A stretch of DNA of 44,500 nucleotides from Cristatella mucedo (Eukaryota > Bryozoa > Phylactolaemata > Cristatellidae). Positions 1 through 10,866 of the stretch are shown here, in pieces; positions within the stretch are counted from its first letter, which is position 1; every line of letters begins with the position of its first letter. Both the position numbers and the translations under genes were made by a program. The stretch lies in assembly GCA_009760855.2 (NCBI GenBank), contig WPIO01000046.1:2940501-2985000 (forward strand), written 5' to 3'. A model generated the notes under the pieces. That model made no database searches. It worked only from the letters and a program-made list of their open reading frames with translations, and was not told the origin of the DNA.

Positions 1-239
1 CGTGTTGGCACTTTAGTTTTTTCCAGTCTTTGCACGAGAGAGCTTTGATTCGTGCTAACTCGAAAAGAGCACGCTTGCTTTCATAAAGATGATAGGTTTC
101 TGATCAGGCGGGATCGATTTTCTTTGGCGCAGCACAAAGAACGCTACGGGCAACTTCCTGTCTCTTGCGAAATTCTTCCGACCATAAAAAATTCTGGAAA
201 AATACGTATACGGAACGTTGATAGAGGTCTCGATCGATA

Positions 240-3215
240 GAGGTCGAGAGTCTAGACCTGCTACCCCAAATGAAACTTGTTGGCTTCTATCAGTAAACTG
301 CCCGGTAAATTTAAGACGCTACCCCGGCTAGTTTCTCCTTCTGTCACATCACTACATCCATCTCAAGTAGAGGCGGAGTTGCTATTATTTCGCGCTCGAA
401 ATGGCATATAAAGCCATGTTCAGAACCTCCGAAGCAGTGCTTGGAAATTATCGTATTAATTCCAAACGACAACAGGCTACTAGGAAGTAATCAATCGGAT
501 ACAAGCTCCGGCGTTCTCCCTTATCTCAAATTGCTGCGACCTCAGTTCGATTACGTGTGTCATAAATCTATCTCTTCCCATTATGGCGGATTTCGATATT
601 TACTTTTATAGCATACTTGACACCTTCAGCACTAAATTTCTGGCATTGACGAACTCGTAATCTCAAGTAGCTCGTGCGCATGGCTCCATTCGCATTTAGG
701 GTCACAAAGTCCACGAAATGTTCGCGTCGAAGTGCACTTTGTCATCGAAAACAATTGTTAAGTAATCTAGCTTATCTCAACACATGCGGATGCCATTCGG
801 TCTTCTACGTTTGCCGTCCTCTTCCTCATCTAGAATCACATGTGAATCGCGAAACCACAAGACCCTTAACATCGACGGGGTCCGGGCAAGAATATTTACA
901 TCGCCTATGCTGCTCAATCTCCAATCCGACCTGCAAACATTGGTAGCATGCTAAACCACGATATTATCTGATATGGTCGACGAGTTTGCACCCCTGACAC
1001 AGCGAACTGTACACAATCGCCCGGATGGCATGTTGTTTACTGCAGACGTTAACCTAGCTAGGTATACTAAGGTCAACCTTGAAACAGAATGCAAATGATC
1101 ACGAGAGAAAGACCATCGATAGGCGAACAAGGACTACTGTGGATCGTACCAATCGATCCCAGAAAAGGCGTAGTCCTGTTTTGTTAGGGACTTGGGTGAC
1201 TAAGAAATGCAAGATCAAGAAATGCTAATATCCACGATCAACCGTCTCCTCAACTGCTCCCACGTCAGCTCCATAACAAATAATCTCAGTGATAACCTAG
1301 CTGATCGTTTCTCAAGATACTTTTTTATCACGATGGACAAGATCAGGGAGTCCATCGAAAAGATGACGGAATCACCCTCTGGAAATCTGGCTGTCAACTC
1401 GATACAGCACCTCAACAGCTACGTTCAAGAAGATCACGTCCGACCTCGTCCCGAAGTTCCTAGGCCAATCAGGGAATGCAAGTAGTGTTTCTCGACCCTA
1501 TTTATGCCGTCCTATTTCAATGGTGCAACGATCTAGGGCTGTGAAGAATATTTAACAAAATAAATGTATTAATAAGCCTTATAAGCAAAATAAATTAGCC
1601 TCTGATCATGTGTAAGCACGTTTCACAAAGGCAGTACATCAGACCGTTACAGAAGAAAGAAACGCTCAACTGAGAGAACCAGAGCAACTTACGCCCGGTC
1701 TTCTAACATTTCTATTTAAAACACTGGGGAGGGCCGTGGTGGCATTCAAGCTTGCCAGTAAGTTGTAGTTCGATTTTAGAGCAAATCACTCTATGGAGTG
1801 AGCACTTCTCGGTGTGCATAAAAACCGTACTGAGTTATGCCGACGCATTTAGTGTAAGTCTGTTTGTTTCGCCCAATCTTTCATCAGCTTACGGTGCTAT
1901 CGATCGCAAAGTCCTTCTCAAGCGCCTTTCATTTCGCCTGGGCATTATTGGCACTGCATTGCAATGGTTCAGGTCCTGTCTCGGTGGCACATTCCGGAGT
2001 ATCGATGAGAGTGAGCACTTATCATCCAAGGAAACCTCTGAGTTATCGGGAACGTCAGGACTGGGCTCTTGGTCCCGTTCTGTTTACGGTTTACACACTC
2101 CCTCTTGTCGATTTGATTGGCGAACACAATGAAGGTTTACAATCTATGCCAATGACACTCAGCTGTACCTCAGCTTTCATCCCTTCCAGCTCTCCAGCAC
2201 GCTGAACTCTATCAACTACTTTGCTTCATGTGTTGAATACTTTCGCATGTGGATTGCAGCAAGCTTTACTCAGTTGATCGATGTTTAAACCAACTCAATA
2301 GTTACATGCAACAAAGTCGGTCTAAAACCAGCAATGGCTAACGTACAACGTTGGCTCTCCAAGCATATCAGCCGTTGAATCCGTACGAAATCCAGGTGCC
2401 ATGCTCCAAAGTGACGTTTCATTAGACGACCACATCAATTCCACAGTCAATTCTGCTTACGTTCATCTGCAGAATATTGATAAAATTCGGAATTCTTTTA
2501 CCCAGTTATGCCACATTTGAGTTGCTGTGTACATTTGTGACATTTCGTCTGGACTTATGGATCTATCAGGCTGTGCACACGGGTGCTTACACGTAGTGCA
2601 AATCTCTGCAGATAAGGTTGTCTATCGTGAGCCTCACAGTTCCTACGTCTCACAAATTCTCGCCCAAGTGCACAAGCAGGCAGTCACGCAACGCATTCAG
2701 CTTCGAGGATTCGCGACGCTGTTTTACGTTCCTTTGTTCTCGGCTAAATCGTACCCGTATGATCTACTAACTCACAAGCCCAAGCATCGTACCACCCGCT
2801 TTACCGAATCAAACAGTTTACCTATACCTTGTATAAACCAAAAATTTTTTGACAACCATGCATATAGTTTGTTTTCTCGTAAAGATTTGAACTCAATGCC
2901 GATATGCCTTACATCCTAGAGGTGAATGACCACGTTTAGAAAGAAACTAAAATTGTATTTTGTTATCGCAGAATATAGTGCATCGCTGTTGTTCGACTTT
3001 CACGTGTTTATGAGTGCTGACACTGAGCAAGTCGTACGCCACAGGTCGTACGTTCGTGCTGACCTTGTCCATGGCACCCGTAACCACGTTGCTGTTTTCG
3101 TTTATCGAGCATGCAAAAACTGACGATTTAATCACGATTCCTTTTTAGCTAATTTATAGCGCCTAGCTACAGATTGAGTTCTCGGATGGGGCGTTATCAG
3201 GTGCAGCAATAGTAG
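240..3215 (+). mobile_element. Decayed near full-length non-LTR retrotransposon (LINE, family A)
   Basis: Fragments of a LINE polyprotein appear in order across several frames. An AP-endonuclease start (LDLL then ETxWL) lies near 252-285, and RGGGVAII near 369-390. An endonuclease-RT linker (STINRLLN, FSRYF, KIRESIEK) spans about 1207-1365. RT core remnants (LRPLLKK-like near 1640, then AIDRKVLLKRLSFRLGIIG at 1890-1950) follow. The C-terminal TTFRKKLK is near 2926-2953. The 3' end at 3150-3215 has the family tail (agcgcctagctacagattga and onward). Frameshifts, stops and loss of the YADD region mean it is dead. Architecture is closest to the L2/CR1 group. The left boundary may lie outside the window. 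Confidence 0.8.
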
Positions 3216-4882
3216 TGGTCGTCCAGCTTGCGAATTTGTCTGTTGCAGGTTAGTCAGATGTGCTGTTGCAGGGCACTTTCGTCGTCTTGCAGTCATCCCG
3301 TGGCTACCGACGACATGTTTAAATCTTAAATATGCTAGGACTTAAGTTGACGTCTACTGAAATTTGACGACGTCATTTCGGGTTGCATGGTGGAACGAAT
3401 TTACTTTTCGTCCTTAATGTCCATCCAACCGTGCCACAGCACTCGTGTTCTACAGCGACGATCAAAGAGCGTGCCTGTTTCGCACCTGTCTGCTGTGCTT
3501 ACACTAAAGCTCTGGCGAATGCCGCCTATCAATCGAAAAGCTTTCCTAGCCCTTTACTGTGGACTTACTCGAGCGTCCTTGAATGTGAAAGTGTTAGCAT
3601 GCAAACGCCGTGTATTGACGTCCTTATTAAAGCGTGATACAATGCTTTTGCCTGACCGTCACTCACAGTTTGTGATCTAGAATGCACCAAGTTTCCGTAG
3701 TGCACTTTGCAAAGCTGCAAATACTCCGTTTTAACGACTTACCACTGAGTTGACCGTTCCATAAAAAGTGCGTTTGAATTTTTGAAACATGTCCGAATAG
3801 CTATTACATGTTTGGTTGAATGTTCACTCATGTCTCATTCTAGGAGCTATTGCATGACAACTGAATACAATTCTTGCGTCGTGCCCAACTATCGATGCTT
3901 GAAACTGCGGGCCAGTCGTCACGAGTTCCAACTGGGTACGTGGTCCGTGTAACTGATGGCCTACATAGCACGTGCTATGCACCCACCTGTTAAAAAAGAG
4001 TTGTGTGTGGCCTGAATGCACGTAAAATACTGAATAGCTGATCTTCAGTCTTGAATGCCAACTTTGTAGGCAATCTCTGACAAATGAACGGGTAGGCAAT
4101 ACTCACGTGCACACAGGAGGGTCCTGTGCACCGTGCGGTGGCACGCCAACGCAAGTTCACGTTGGCATGCATTGGTTGTTTGACGACCAATATATTTTGC
4201 TATCCTGCTCAGTCAAGCTGAAAGGGACACTAATGACTAATCGGATTACAACCGTAGCTAACATCGTAAACGAAGGTCCATCCCAAAATGCCACGTTTCA
4301 TGCGCAGTGCCAAATCTATTTTGAACATTGTAGCGGGCACAGAGCATTGCCACGACAAATGTACGGTTTATTTGACGTCAAACTGCTTCGGCCAAAATAG
4401 GCTCACGCTGCTACGCCATGATGCTGTTTTGACTATGAAGTAGAGCAAAGTCAGCCTGAACTTGGACGATCGTCTTCAAGCTCCTAAACTTGATGTTCCA
4501 TCAAACTCAGCCGGCATTCCGTTTGACACGGTAGGCTCAACGGCTGTTGGGCTGGCGTAGGTCATTACTTGGTCAGCAGAAAAGTAGCCATCTATCTTCT
4601 CAGAGGCCGCAAGAAGAATTGGGAAATCGGAGGCCTCAGCTTGATAGAGGCGATCCATATCGTTACCTACATCATCACATTTTACAAGATTGTTTCGAGC
4701 GGTTGGAAAGAAAAAGTCCGTCGGGTTTTAGCACAGGAATTACAACAAGGCCAGCCATCCAGTCATGCAGGTTTTGCCCACATCATGCTTTAACAGGTTA
4801 AGGTTCGTGGGCAAATCTAAACTAAAAAGTTCACGATACTAGCCAAATGAAACACTTACTTCGGGAAACAATCCCCATGCTC
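2943..4882. repeat. 1.9-kb direct duplication, copy 1
   Basis: This segment recurs at 5891-7819. It begins in the last codons of the LINE ORF, includes the LINE 3' tail, and continues through about 1.65 kb of sequence I cannot assign. Identity is uneven: by hand count about 13 mismatches in the last 690 bp, but 13 in only 95 bp near 3387-3480. No terminal inverted repeats are visible. Short open frames inside it differ between copies mainly at non-synonymous sites, so I do not call a gene. Confidence 0.93.
3964..3979. repeat. Perfect 16-bp palindrome with E-box core
   Basis: catagcacgtgctatg is a perfect palindrome centred on CACGTG. It is conserved without change in the other duplicate at 6907-6922, inside a part of the duplication that otherwise diverges. 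It could be a bHLH-type site or a chance feature of the repeat. Confidence 0.5.
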
Positions 4883-5890
4883 GCTCGTGGTTCAATCCTG
4901 AAAGATCGGATAACCATGTTAGAAACGGGTAAGCGGCAGCAACGCATTCTTAAAGTCTGAAATGACGCTATGGCGCCCAAGTAGAGGCACGTTCTGTGAT
5001 CGAGTGGTTTCACTCTAAAACCATACACCGTTAAGTTTAACGTTCTGAGTGTATAGCTGCCCTAAACGTAGGCCGTTACTCTAGTGGATTTGGAGCGAGC
5101 TTAGTGCATGGCCTCTGGCTCAGGGGCGAAACTAAAGTATCTTACCCGTTCGATCTAAACAGCAGCCCTTCAGTGGAATATCTGATGCGGCTACAGGCAC
5201 TGCCTATATAGTACCGTAGGCACCTTAAATAATGCAGACGAACCATCGCATGCACTTTGTGACGTCAATGAACCGCATTCTATGAGTGGCGCCGAACGAC
5301 AGTAACAAATTCCTCATATTACCCTTTGCCCTCATCTTGGCTTCTTTCGATCTGAGCACATACCGAGGTTTACAAGCACATCCCCACTCTACCGACGCGG
5401 GCCAAGGGTCACCAGCATACCGTCCGCCGACGCGTATGTGGTTGTGGAGGCTTTTACGATGGAGGATATACCGGGAAAAGACCGGTGGAGCATAGACCAG
5501 TCGTTCGAGGTTGCGGCCTCCGTACTTGCACCCTTGCTACGACCGTGCAACATTCGCTAGTTTGGGTAGCGGCACAACGCGGAACGTGCAGAGACCTGAA
5601 GCTAGCAACGTGGCGCCGATAACAAGCAGCGCTCATGGTTTGCACACATGGTTGGCGATCGTACTGGATTACTAAATGTACAACGATAGCCTGTATTCTG
5701 CAACTGATGCACCGACTAAGCTCCTGACGAAATGCTAACAGGTTCGCAGGAGCTCACAGTCAGTGGTGCGTGAATCGGCGTCTGGCCGATCGTTCTTCAA
5801 GATCACGACTATGTTCGACGACTACCCTTACAGAGAAGCCAGGCCATGAATCTCCGTCAGCAACGTCACATCAAGTGCCAAGTCCAGATA
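4883..5890. other. Unassigned spacer between the two duplicates
   Basis: About 1 kb without a recognisable gene or repeat. It is CpG-rich: 16 CpG in 5041-5340 by hand count. Open frames here are short and show no familiar motif. Confidence 0.6.
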
Positions 5891-7819
5891 GAAACTAAAG
5901 CTGTATTTTGTTATCGCAGAATATAGTGCATCTCTGTTATTCGACTTTCACGTGTTTATGAGCGCTGACACTTTGCAGCAGCTACTAGTCGAACGTGCAT
6001 GCTGACCTTGTCCATGGGGCCCGTAACCATGTTGCTGTTTCTGTTTACCGAGCGTGCAAACACTAACGATTTAATCACGATTCCTTTTTAGCTAATTTAT
6101 AGCGCCTAGCTACAGATTGAGTTCTCGGATGGGGCGTTATCAGATGCAGCAATAGTAGTAGTCGTCCAGCTTGCGAATTTGTCTGTTGCAGGTTAGTCAG
6201 ATGTGCTGTTGCAGGGCACTTTCGTCGTCTTGCAATCATCCCGTGGCTACCGACGACATATTTAAATCTTAAATATGCTAGGCCTTAAGTTGGCGTCTAC
6301 TGAAATTTGACGACGTCATTTCGGGTTGCATGGTGGAACGAATTGACGTTGCGTCAGAAATGTCGATCCAACCGTGCCCCAGCACTAGTGTTCAACAACG
6401 ACGATCAAAGAGCGAGCCCGTTTCGCACCTGTCTGCTGTGCTTATACTGAAGCTCCGGCGAATGCCGCCTATATATCGAAAAGCTTTCCCAGCCCAACAA
6501 GTTGCTCATACTCGTTCGCACTTGAATGTGAAAGTGTTAGCATGCAAACGCCATGTATTGACGTCAACATTAAATCGTCATACTTCGCTTTTGATTGACC
6601 ATCACTCACTGTTTGTGATCTAGAATGCACCAAGTTTCTATAGTGCAATTAGCAAAGCTGCAAATACTTCATTTTCATGACATAATACTGGGTCAACCAT
6701 TCCATAAAAATAATGCTGGAAATTTAGAAACATGTCCGTTTAGCTAATGCATGTTTGTTTGACCGTTCATTAATGTCTCCTTCTACGAGCTATTGCATGA
6801 CAACTCAATACGATTCTTGTGTCGCGCCCAACTATCGATGCTTGAAACTGCGGGCCAGTCGTCTCAAGTTCCAACTGGGTACATGGTCTAGGTAACTGAT
6901 GGCCTACATAGCACGTGCTATGCACCCACCTGTTAAAAAAGAGTTGTGTTGGGCCTGAATGCACGCAGAATACTGGATAGCTGATCTTCAGTCTTGAATG
7001 CCAACTTTGTACGTAACCTATAACAAATGAACGGGTAGCGAATACTCACGTGCACACAGGTGGGTGGACCGTGTGGTTGCACGTCGAGCGAGTGCACTTT
7101 GGCATGCATTGGTTGGTTGACGACCAGTATATTTTGCTATCCTGCTCAGTCAAGCTGAAAGAGACACTAATGACTAATCGGATTACAACCGTAGCTAACA
7201 TCGTAAACGAAGGTCCATCCCAAAATGCCACGTTTCATGCGCAGTGCCAAATCTATTTTGAACATTGTAGCGGGCACAGAGCATTGCCACGACAAATGTA
7301 CGGTTTATTTGATGTCAAACTGCTTCGGCCAAAATAGGCTCACGCTGCTACGCCATGATGCTGTTCTGACTATGAAGTAGAGCAAAGTCAGCCTGAACTT
7401 GGACGATCGTCTTCAAGCTCCTAAACTTGGTGTTCCCTCAAACTCAACCGGCATTCCGTTTGACGCGGTAGGCTCAACGGCTGTTGGGTTGGCGTAGGTC
7501 ATTACTTGGTCAGCAGAAAAGTAGCCATCTATCTTCTCAGAGGCGGCAAGAAGAATTGGGGAATCGGAGGCCTCAGCTTGATAGAGGCGATCCATATCGT
7601 TACCTACATCATCACATTTTACAAGATTGTTTCGAGCGGTTGGAAAGAAAAAGTCCGTCGGGTTTTAGCACAGGAATTACAACAAGGCCAGCCATCCAGT
7701 CATGCAGGTATTGCCCACATCATGCTTTAACAGGTTAAGGTTCGTGGGCAAATCTAAACTAAAAAGTTCACGATACTAGCCAAATGAAACACTTACTTCG
7801 GTAAACAATTCCCATGCTT
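5891..7819. repeat. 1.9-kb direct duplication, copy 2
   Basis: Second copy of 2943-4882, offset by 2937-2948 bp, in the same orientation. It opens abruptly at gaaactaaag, within the C-terminal codons of the LINE ORF, as a 5'-truncated LINE would. It carries the LINE tail at about 6095-6165, then the same unassigned 1.65 kb. The copy ends near cccatgc at 7819, with no poly-A or ATT tail. Confidence 0.93.
6907..6922. repeat. Perfect 16-bp palindrome, duplicate copy
   Basis: Identical to the palindrome at 3964-3979, in the matching place of the second duplicate. Confidence 0.5.
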
Positions 7820-7959
7820 GCACAGGCATTACTGGAAGCTTTGTAGGCCCCCAAAAGAAACATGTAAACGTAAGCAGGCACAGGGCATACGAACAAAAAT
7901 ACTAATTCGCCCGACCGACGGATGAAGAGACATTCGATACAGCAGAATAGTGGCGTCTT

Positions 7960-8525
7960 TATTTGAGACTTCAATGATGCGTGGTCAATGCAGGTGACGA
8001 CGGAAACCAGAAGAGAGTGACAGACTTTCGCTGCATGCGAGCTGAAAGCCGGATGAATAGATTAGTATTTCACTTGAGAGCTAAGAAGGGAGAGACGACT
8101 AGAAGACGGGATGCGGTTGGTGTAAGAACACCTCTACGGAACGTAAAGGGAAGCTGATGCAAGACCTTGACGCATACCGTGGGTCAGGGAGCGAACTGAA
8201 CAAAGACTCGATGCTTGAATGAGAGCCAGTGAAGCTCGGACAGAAGTGATCTTACGCGGAAGGTATGCAGTTTATGACGGCTCCGAAAAGCTGCTGAGCT
8301 TTGCTACTTAGTTCTGCGGTCGATTAAGGGCACGGAGGCCCGAAATGAAGTGAATGGCTGTAATCTCAATGCGGCATCGCATACGCTTAAAATGGTTGCA
8401 CTGTCGTATTTCCGTGTGAGCAGTGCCAGATTTCGATGGTCTCCTCGACAGTGGAGGTGCAGTTCGCATCTGATGACAGCGATGTTGGCTTTTTCTGATT
8501 AAAGCGTTCAGCAACGCTGCTCACA
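7960..8525 (-). mobile_element. LINE fragment, family B, antisense
   Basis: The stretch shares diverged blocks with 18990-19360 (gaaaccagaagagagt; gaaagcc) and with 20540-20660 (gtgaagct, acagaagt, gctgctgag, cgattaagggcac). The order and orientation fit the 3' part of a second LINE family lying on the minus strand. No usable ORF remains. Confidence 0.55.
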
Positions 8526-10730
8526 AGTCTGCTTTTCTTGCTAAGTTCATAATCTGCCACTGCCTAACATTCAGAAACCATTATTAACCAGTCTAATCGC
8601 ACGTTGCCAAGTGATTCCCGGAATTTCCTATCGTTATGACACGTCATACTGACGGATGCTCATTTTTCGAAGTAACCCCAAGCCTTTGGCTTCTCTGCGG
8701 TCATGCGAACCAGGAACGACCATGCTGAATGCAAGCACTATTAGGCGACTCGCTACGTTTGTTACTACAGGACGTCTGTTCTTAGCATCCTACAGAGCTG
8801 TTATAAAAAGTGAAATTATTTCCTCGCTGATTTTTAACGAAAGGAAACCCAAAAGTAGAGACCCAAAAAGGTGCATCATTCTGAGATGCCGTCTGAACAT
8901 CAATTTAAGCTCAGTGGCACCGCATACTGACAAACCCCGACAACTTGCATTGAACGTGCACCATCTGGATGACCTAGTTAGCTTCTTTACCGTGGAACAA
9001 TCTTTAGCCTCTTTTAAAAAGGAATGTCATCCTTTTCTTGCCACAGTTTCTGCTTCTGTTAGCCATAGAAACGGCGATACGATTGGCTTTCCAGCTACGG
9101 CCTAAAAAAAATAGTTAACCCCAATTTCGGAAAAGCCTGAGTATCTGCACACAAATAGCCTCGTCCGAAACCTTTGAGCATCTATAATAAGGCCGGTTCC
9201 CCAGATTTGCATAGCCTGGCGCTGCGTTCTCAAAGGCTGGCTGCCCGGCAGCTTAGCCTATCTCCGCCTATCACATTTACTGGAGGCATCTAAAACAGTT
9301 ACCGGAGAAACCACCTGTGTCAGCAAAGCGGTCGCAGTGTGCGCCGCCGCCCAGAAAAGAAGCTCCTCTAAAATAATCCAGCTTTCTCTTTAGGAGAAAG
9401 TCTGAAACTGCGCTCTTCAATGAAAAATTTTCTTAGAAAATTAAAATGAAAAATTTCAATTCAAAATTTTTTTTAATTTAATTTTTCTAAGAAAAAAGTC
9501 GCCCAAGAAAAACGTGCACACAAGGTTGAAGGGCATCGAGTGCCGCGCCGAACGCATGCCTAGCCAACAGGTCTAGCTCAGGACCTGACAAAAAAATAGT
9601 TAAGCGGCTCTAAAGAAAAATACGAATATTTTTAAACGGGGAAATAATAGACCATCCAGAAATGGACCCAGAAAATGCCAAGTGCTGGCGTCTTTTAGCC
9701 CGTCAAAGAAAGAATGTCGTTCATTCTCTGTCGAGAAACACTTCCAATCAAATGCGCGGGCAATGCGCGCCACCTTAAGAACCTCTAGGAGCTTTGTACG
9801 GGCATGCCCGGCATAAGCCCCACGTTTGGGGGCTTTAGCCTTCACACTACGCACTTGGACGTTCGGCGATACCTAAAAATAGTGACGCGGTGGCGTGGCG
9901 GGCAAATTGAATGGTTGGAGCAACAGGCATCCTGAGCCGGCAGTATTTAATGCACTTAGTAAAGAAGAATGTGAGTTTTGGCGAATTAAAACAGCTATAT
10001 CTGGAAACTTGGAGCGTGACCTCTTGAATTAAGTTAAGAGATTAAACATGCTCAGCTAATTCCTTGCAACTTCGCCGGCAGCCGCGAGGGTGTTCGCTTA
10101 CTACTGTTTCGTGCAATTTGCGTGTTGAAAGTACCGCTGCTTTAAGAGTGGATATTGAGGACCAAGCTGAGCGGTCACTGCCTCCGGCAGCTCATGCCGT
10201 GAAGCGGAAATCGCCAAAACGCAGGGCTGACGTCAACGGCCTCCTACAGACGTCGACGCCTGCAACAGGAGCTACAGTTAAACTGAGTATACACTGTCCA
10301 AATTTAGCAAGACCAACACAAAGTTATAAAAGATGCAGAGAAAATGCCTACTCTATACTGTCTTTGCTCTATCCGAGTGAATGTTCCTTGAATGCGGTCG
10401 GTCGGTATGGGCTGCGAGCGTCGCAATCATTGGCAACAACGACATGCTTTCATATAGCAGGGCCCCTAAACACAATGACTGGTTGAAACCTTTCTGAAAA
10501 TATGCCGCAGTTCCACGAGTACCGTGTTAGCTGTTCGTGAATGGCGTTCACGCAGAGGCTTAGCGGCGTCCCCTTGTAACGGGTAACAAGATCACCCGCC
10601 AGGGACTGGCTTTTGCAGGAAAGATAACTCGCGGAACAGCTGTAAGCGATTTCTATAACGGGAGGCGAATTGCGTGGGTCTCCTTGAGCCTGCGATTTCA
10701 GCCGCTGCCTGCGCTAGGGATTGCACATGT
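8526..10730. other. Unassigned upstream region of DCTN1
   Basis: No exon or recognisable transposon protein is visible. One AT-rich inverted repeat is present (9428-9495). Open frames of up to 149 codons (8656-9105, +) have no family motif and look like chance. CpG density stays high, as in the rest of the first 12 kb. Confidence 0.6.
9428..9495. repeat. AT-rich inverted repeat (hairpin)
   Basis: Arms 9428-9445 (ttttcttagaaaattaaa) and 9477-9495 are reverse complements apart from one extra base. They enclose a loop of about 31 bp that is itself nearly symmetrical (aaattt/aaattt). It could be the relic of a foldback element or a simple cruciform-forming tract. Confidence 0.7.
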
Positions 10731-10757
10731 TAGAGACTTAAAAGCCTGAAGAAAATG
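10731..10757 (+). promoter_or_regulatory. DCTN1: DCTN1 start codon context with upstream in-frame stop
   Basis: The ATG at 10755 has A at -3 and G at +4, a strong Kozak-like context. An in-frame TAG at 10731-10733 closes the frame 24 nt upstream, so the reading frame of this exon starts here. No TATA box or initiator stands out in the preceding 250 bp. Non-coding 5' exons or an alternative upstream first exon cannot be excluded. Confidence 0.75.
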
Positions 10758-10866
10758 GCAACAGAAGTGAACTTCTGCCTCGGATCTCGCGTACAAGTGA
10801 TAGCGAGAGAAGGAGACCTAAAAATTGGTACTGTCGCTTTCGTTGGGGCCACACAGTTTGCTTCCG
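10755..10866 (+). CDS. DCTN1: DCTN1 exon 1: first half of CAP-Gly
   Basis: Encodes residues 1-37 plus one base. It includes the GSRVQVI strand and the [14 protein letters not shown] segment typical of CAP-Gly domains. Only nine residues precede the domain, whereas human p150Glued has nearly thirty. The exon ends g|gtaggt in phase 1, and the split Gly codon is completed by exon 2. Confidence 0.95.

Noticed and set aside
674-946. 90-codon plus-strand frame as an independent gene
   Set aside because: It falls within the decayed LINE endonuclease region and shows a weak match to its VFYVxRPxP-type motif.
4107-4400. Plus-strand frame of 97 codons, near-copy at 7050-7337
   Set aside because: It follows from the recent identity of the duplicated block; no domain, no start context, and the N-terminal parts do not align.
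4476-4658. Minus-strand frame (60 codons) conserved at 7413-7595, with AATAAA on the minus strand about 105 bp downstream
   Set aside because: The two copies differ by six amino-acid changes and only one silent change, so there is no sign of protein constraint, and no credible upstream exon was found.
8656-8720. Short similarity of cgaagtaaccccaagcc to the Tc1 relic at 26838-26860
   Set aside because: Match of about 17 bp only; the catalytic block expected 100 bp further is absent.
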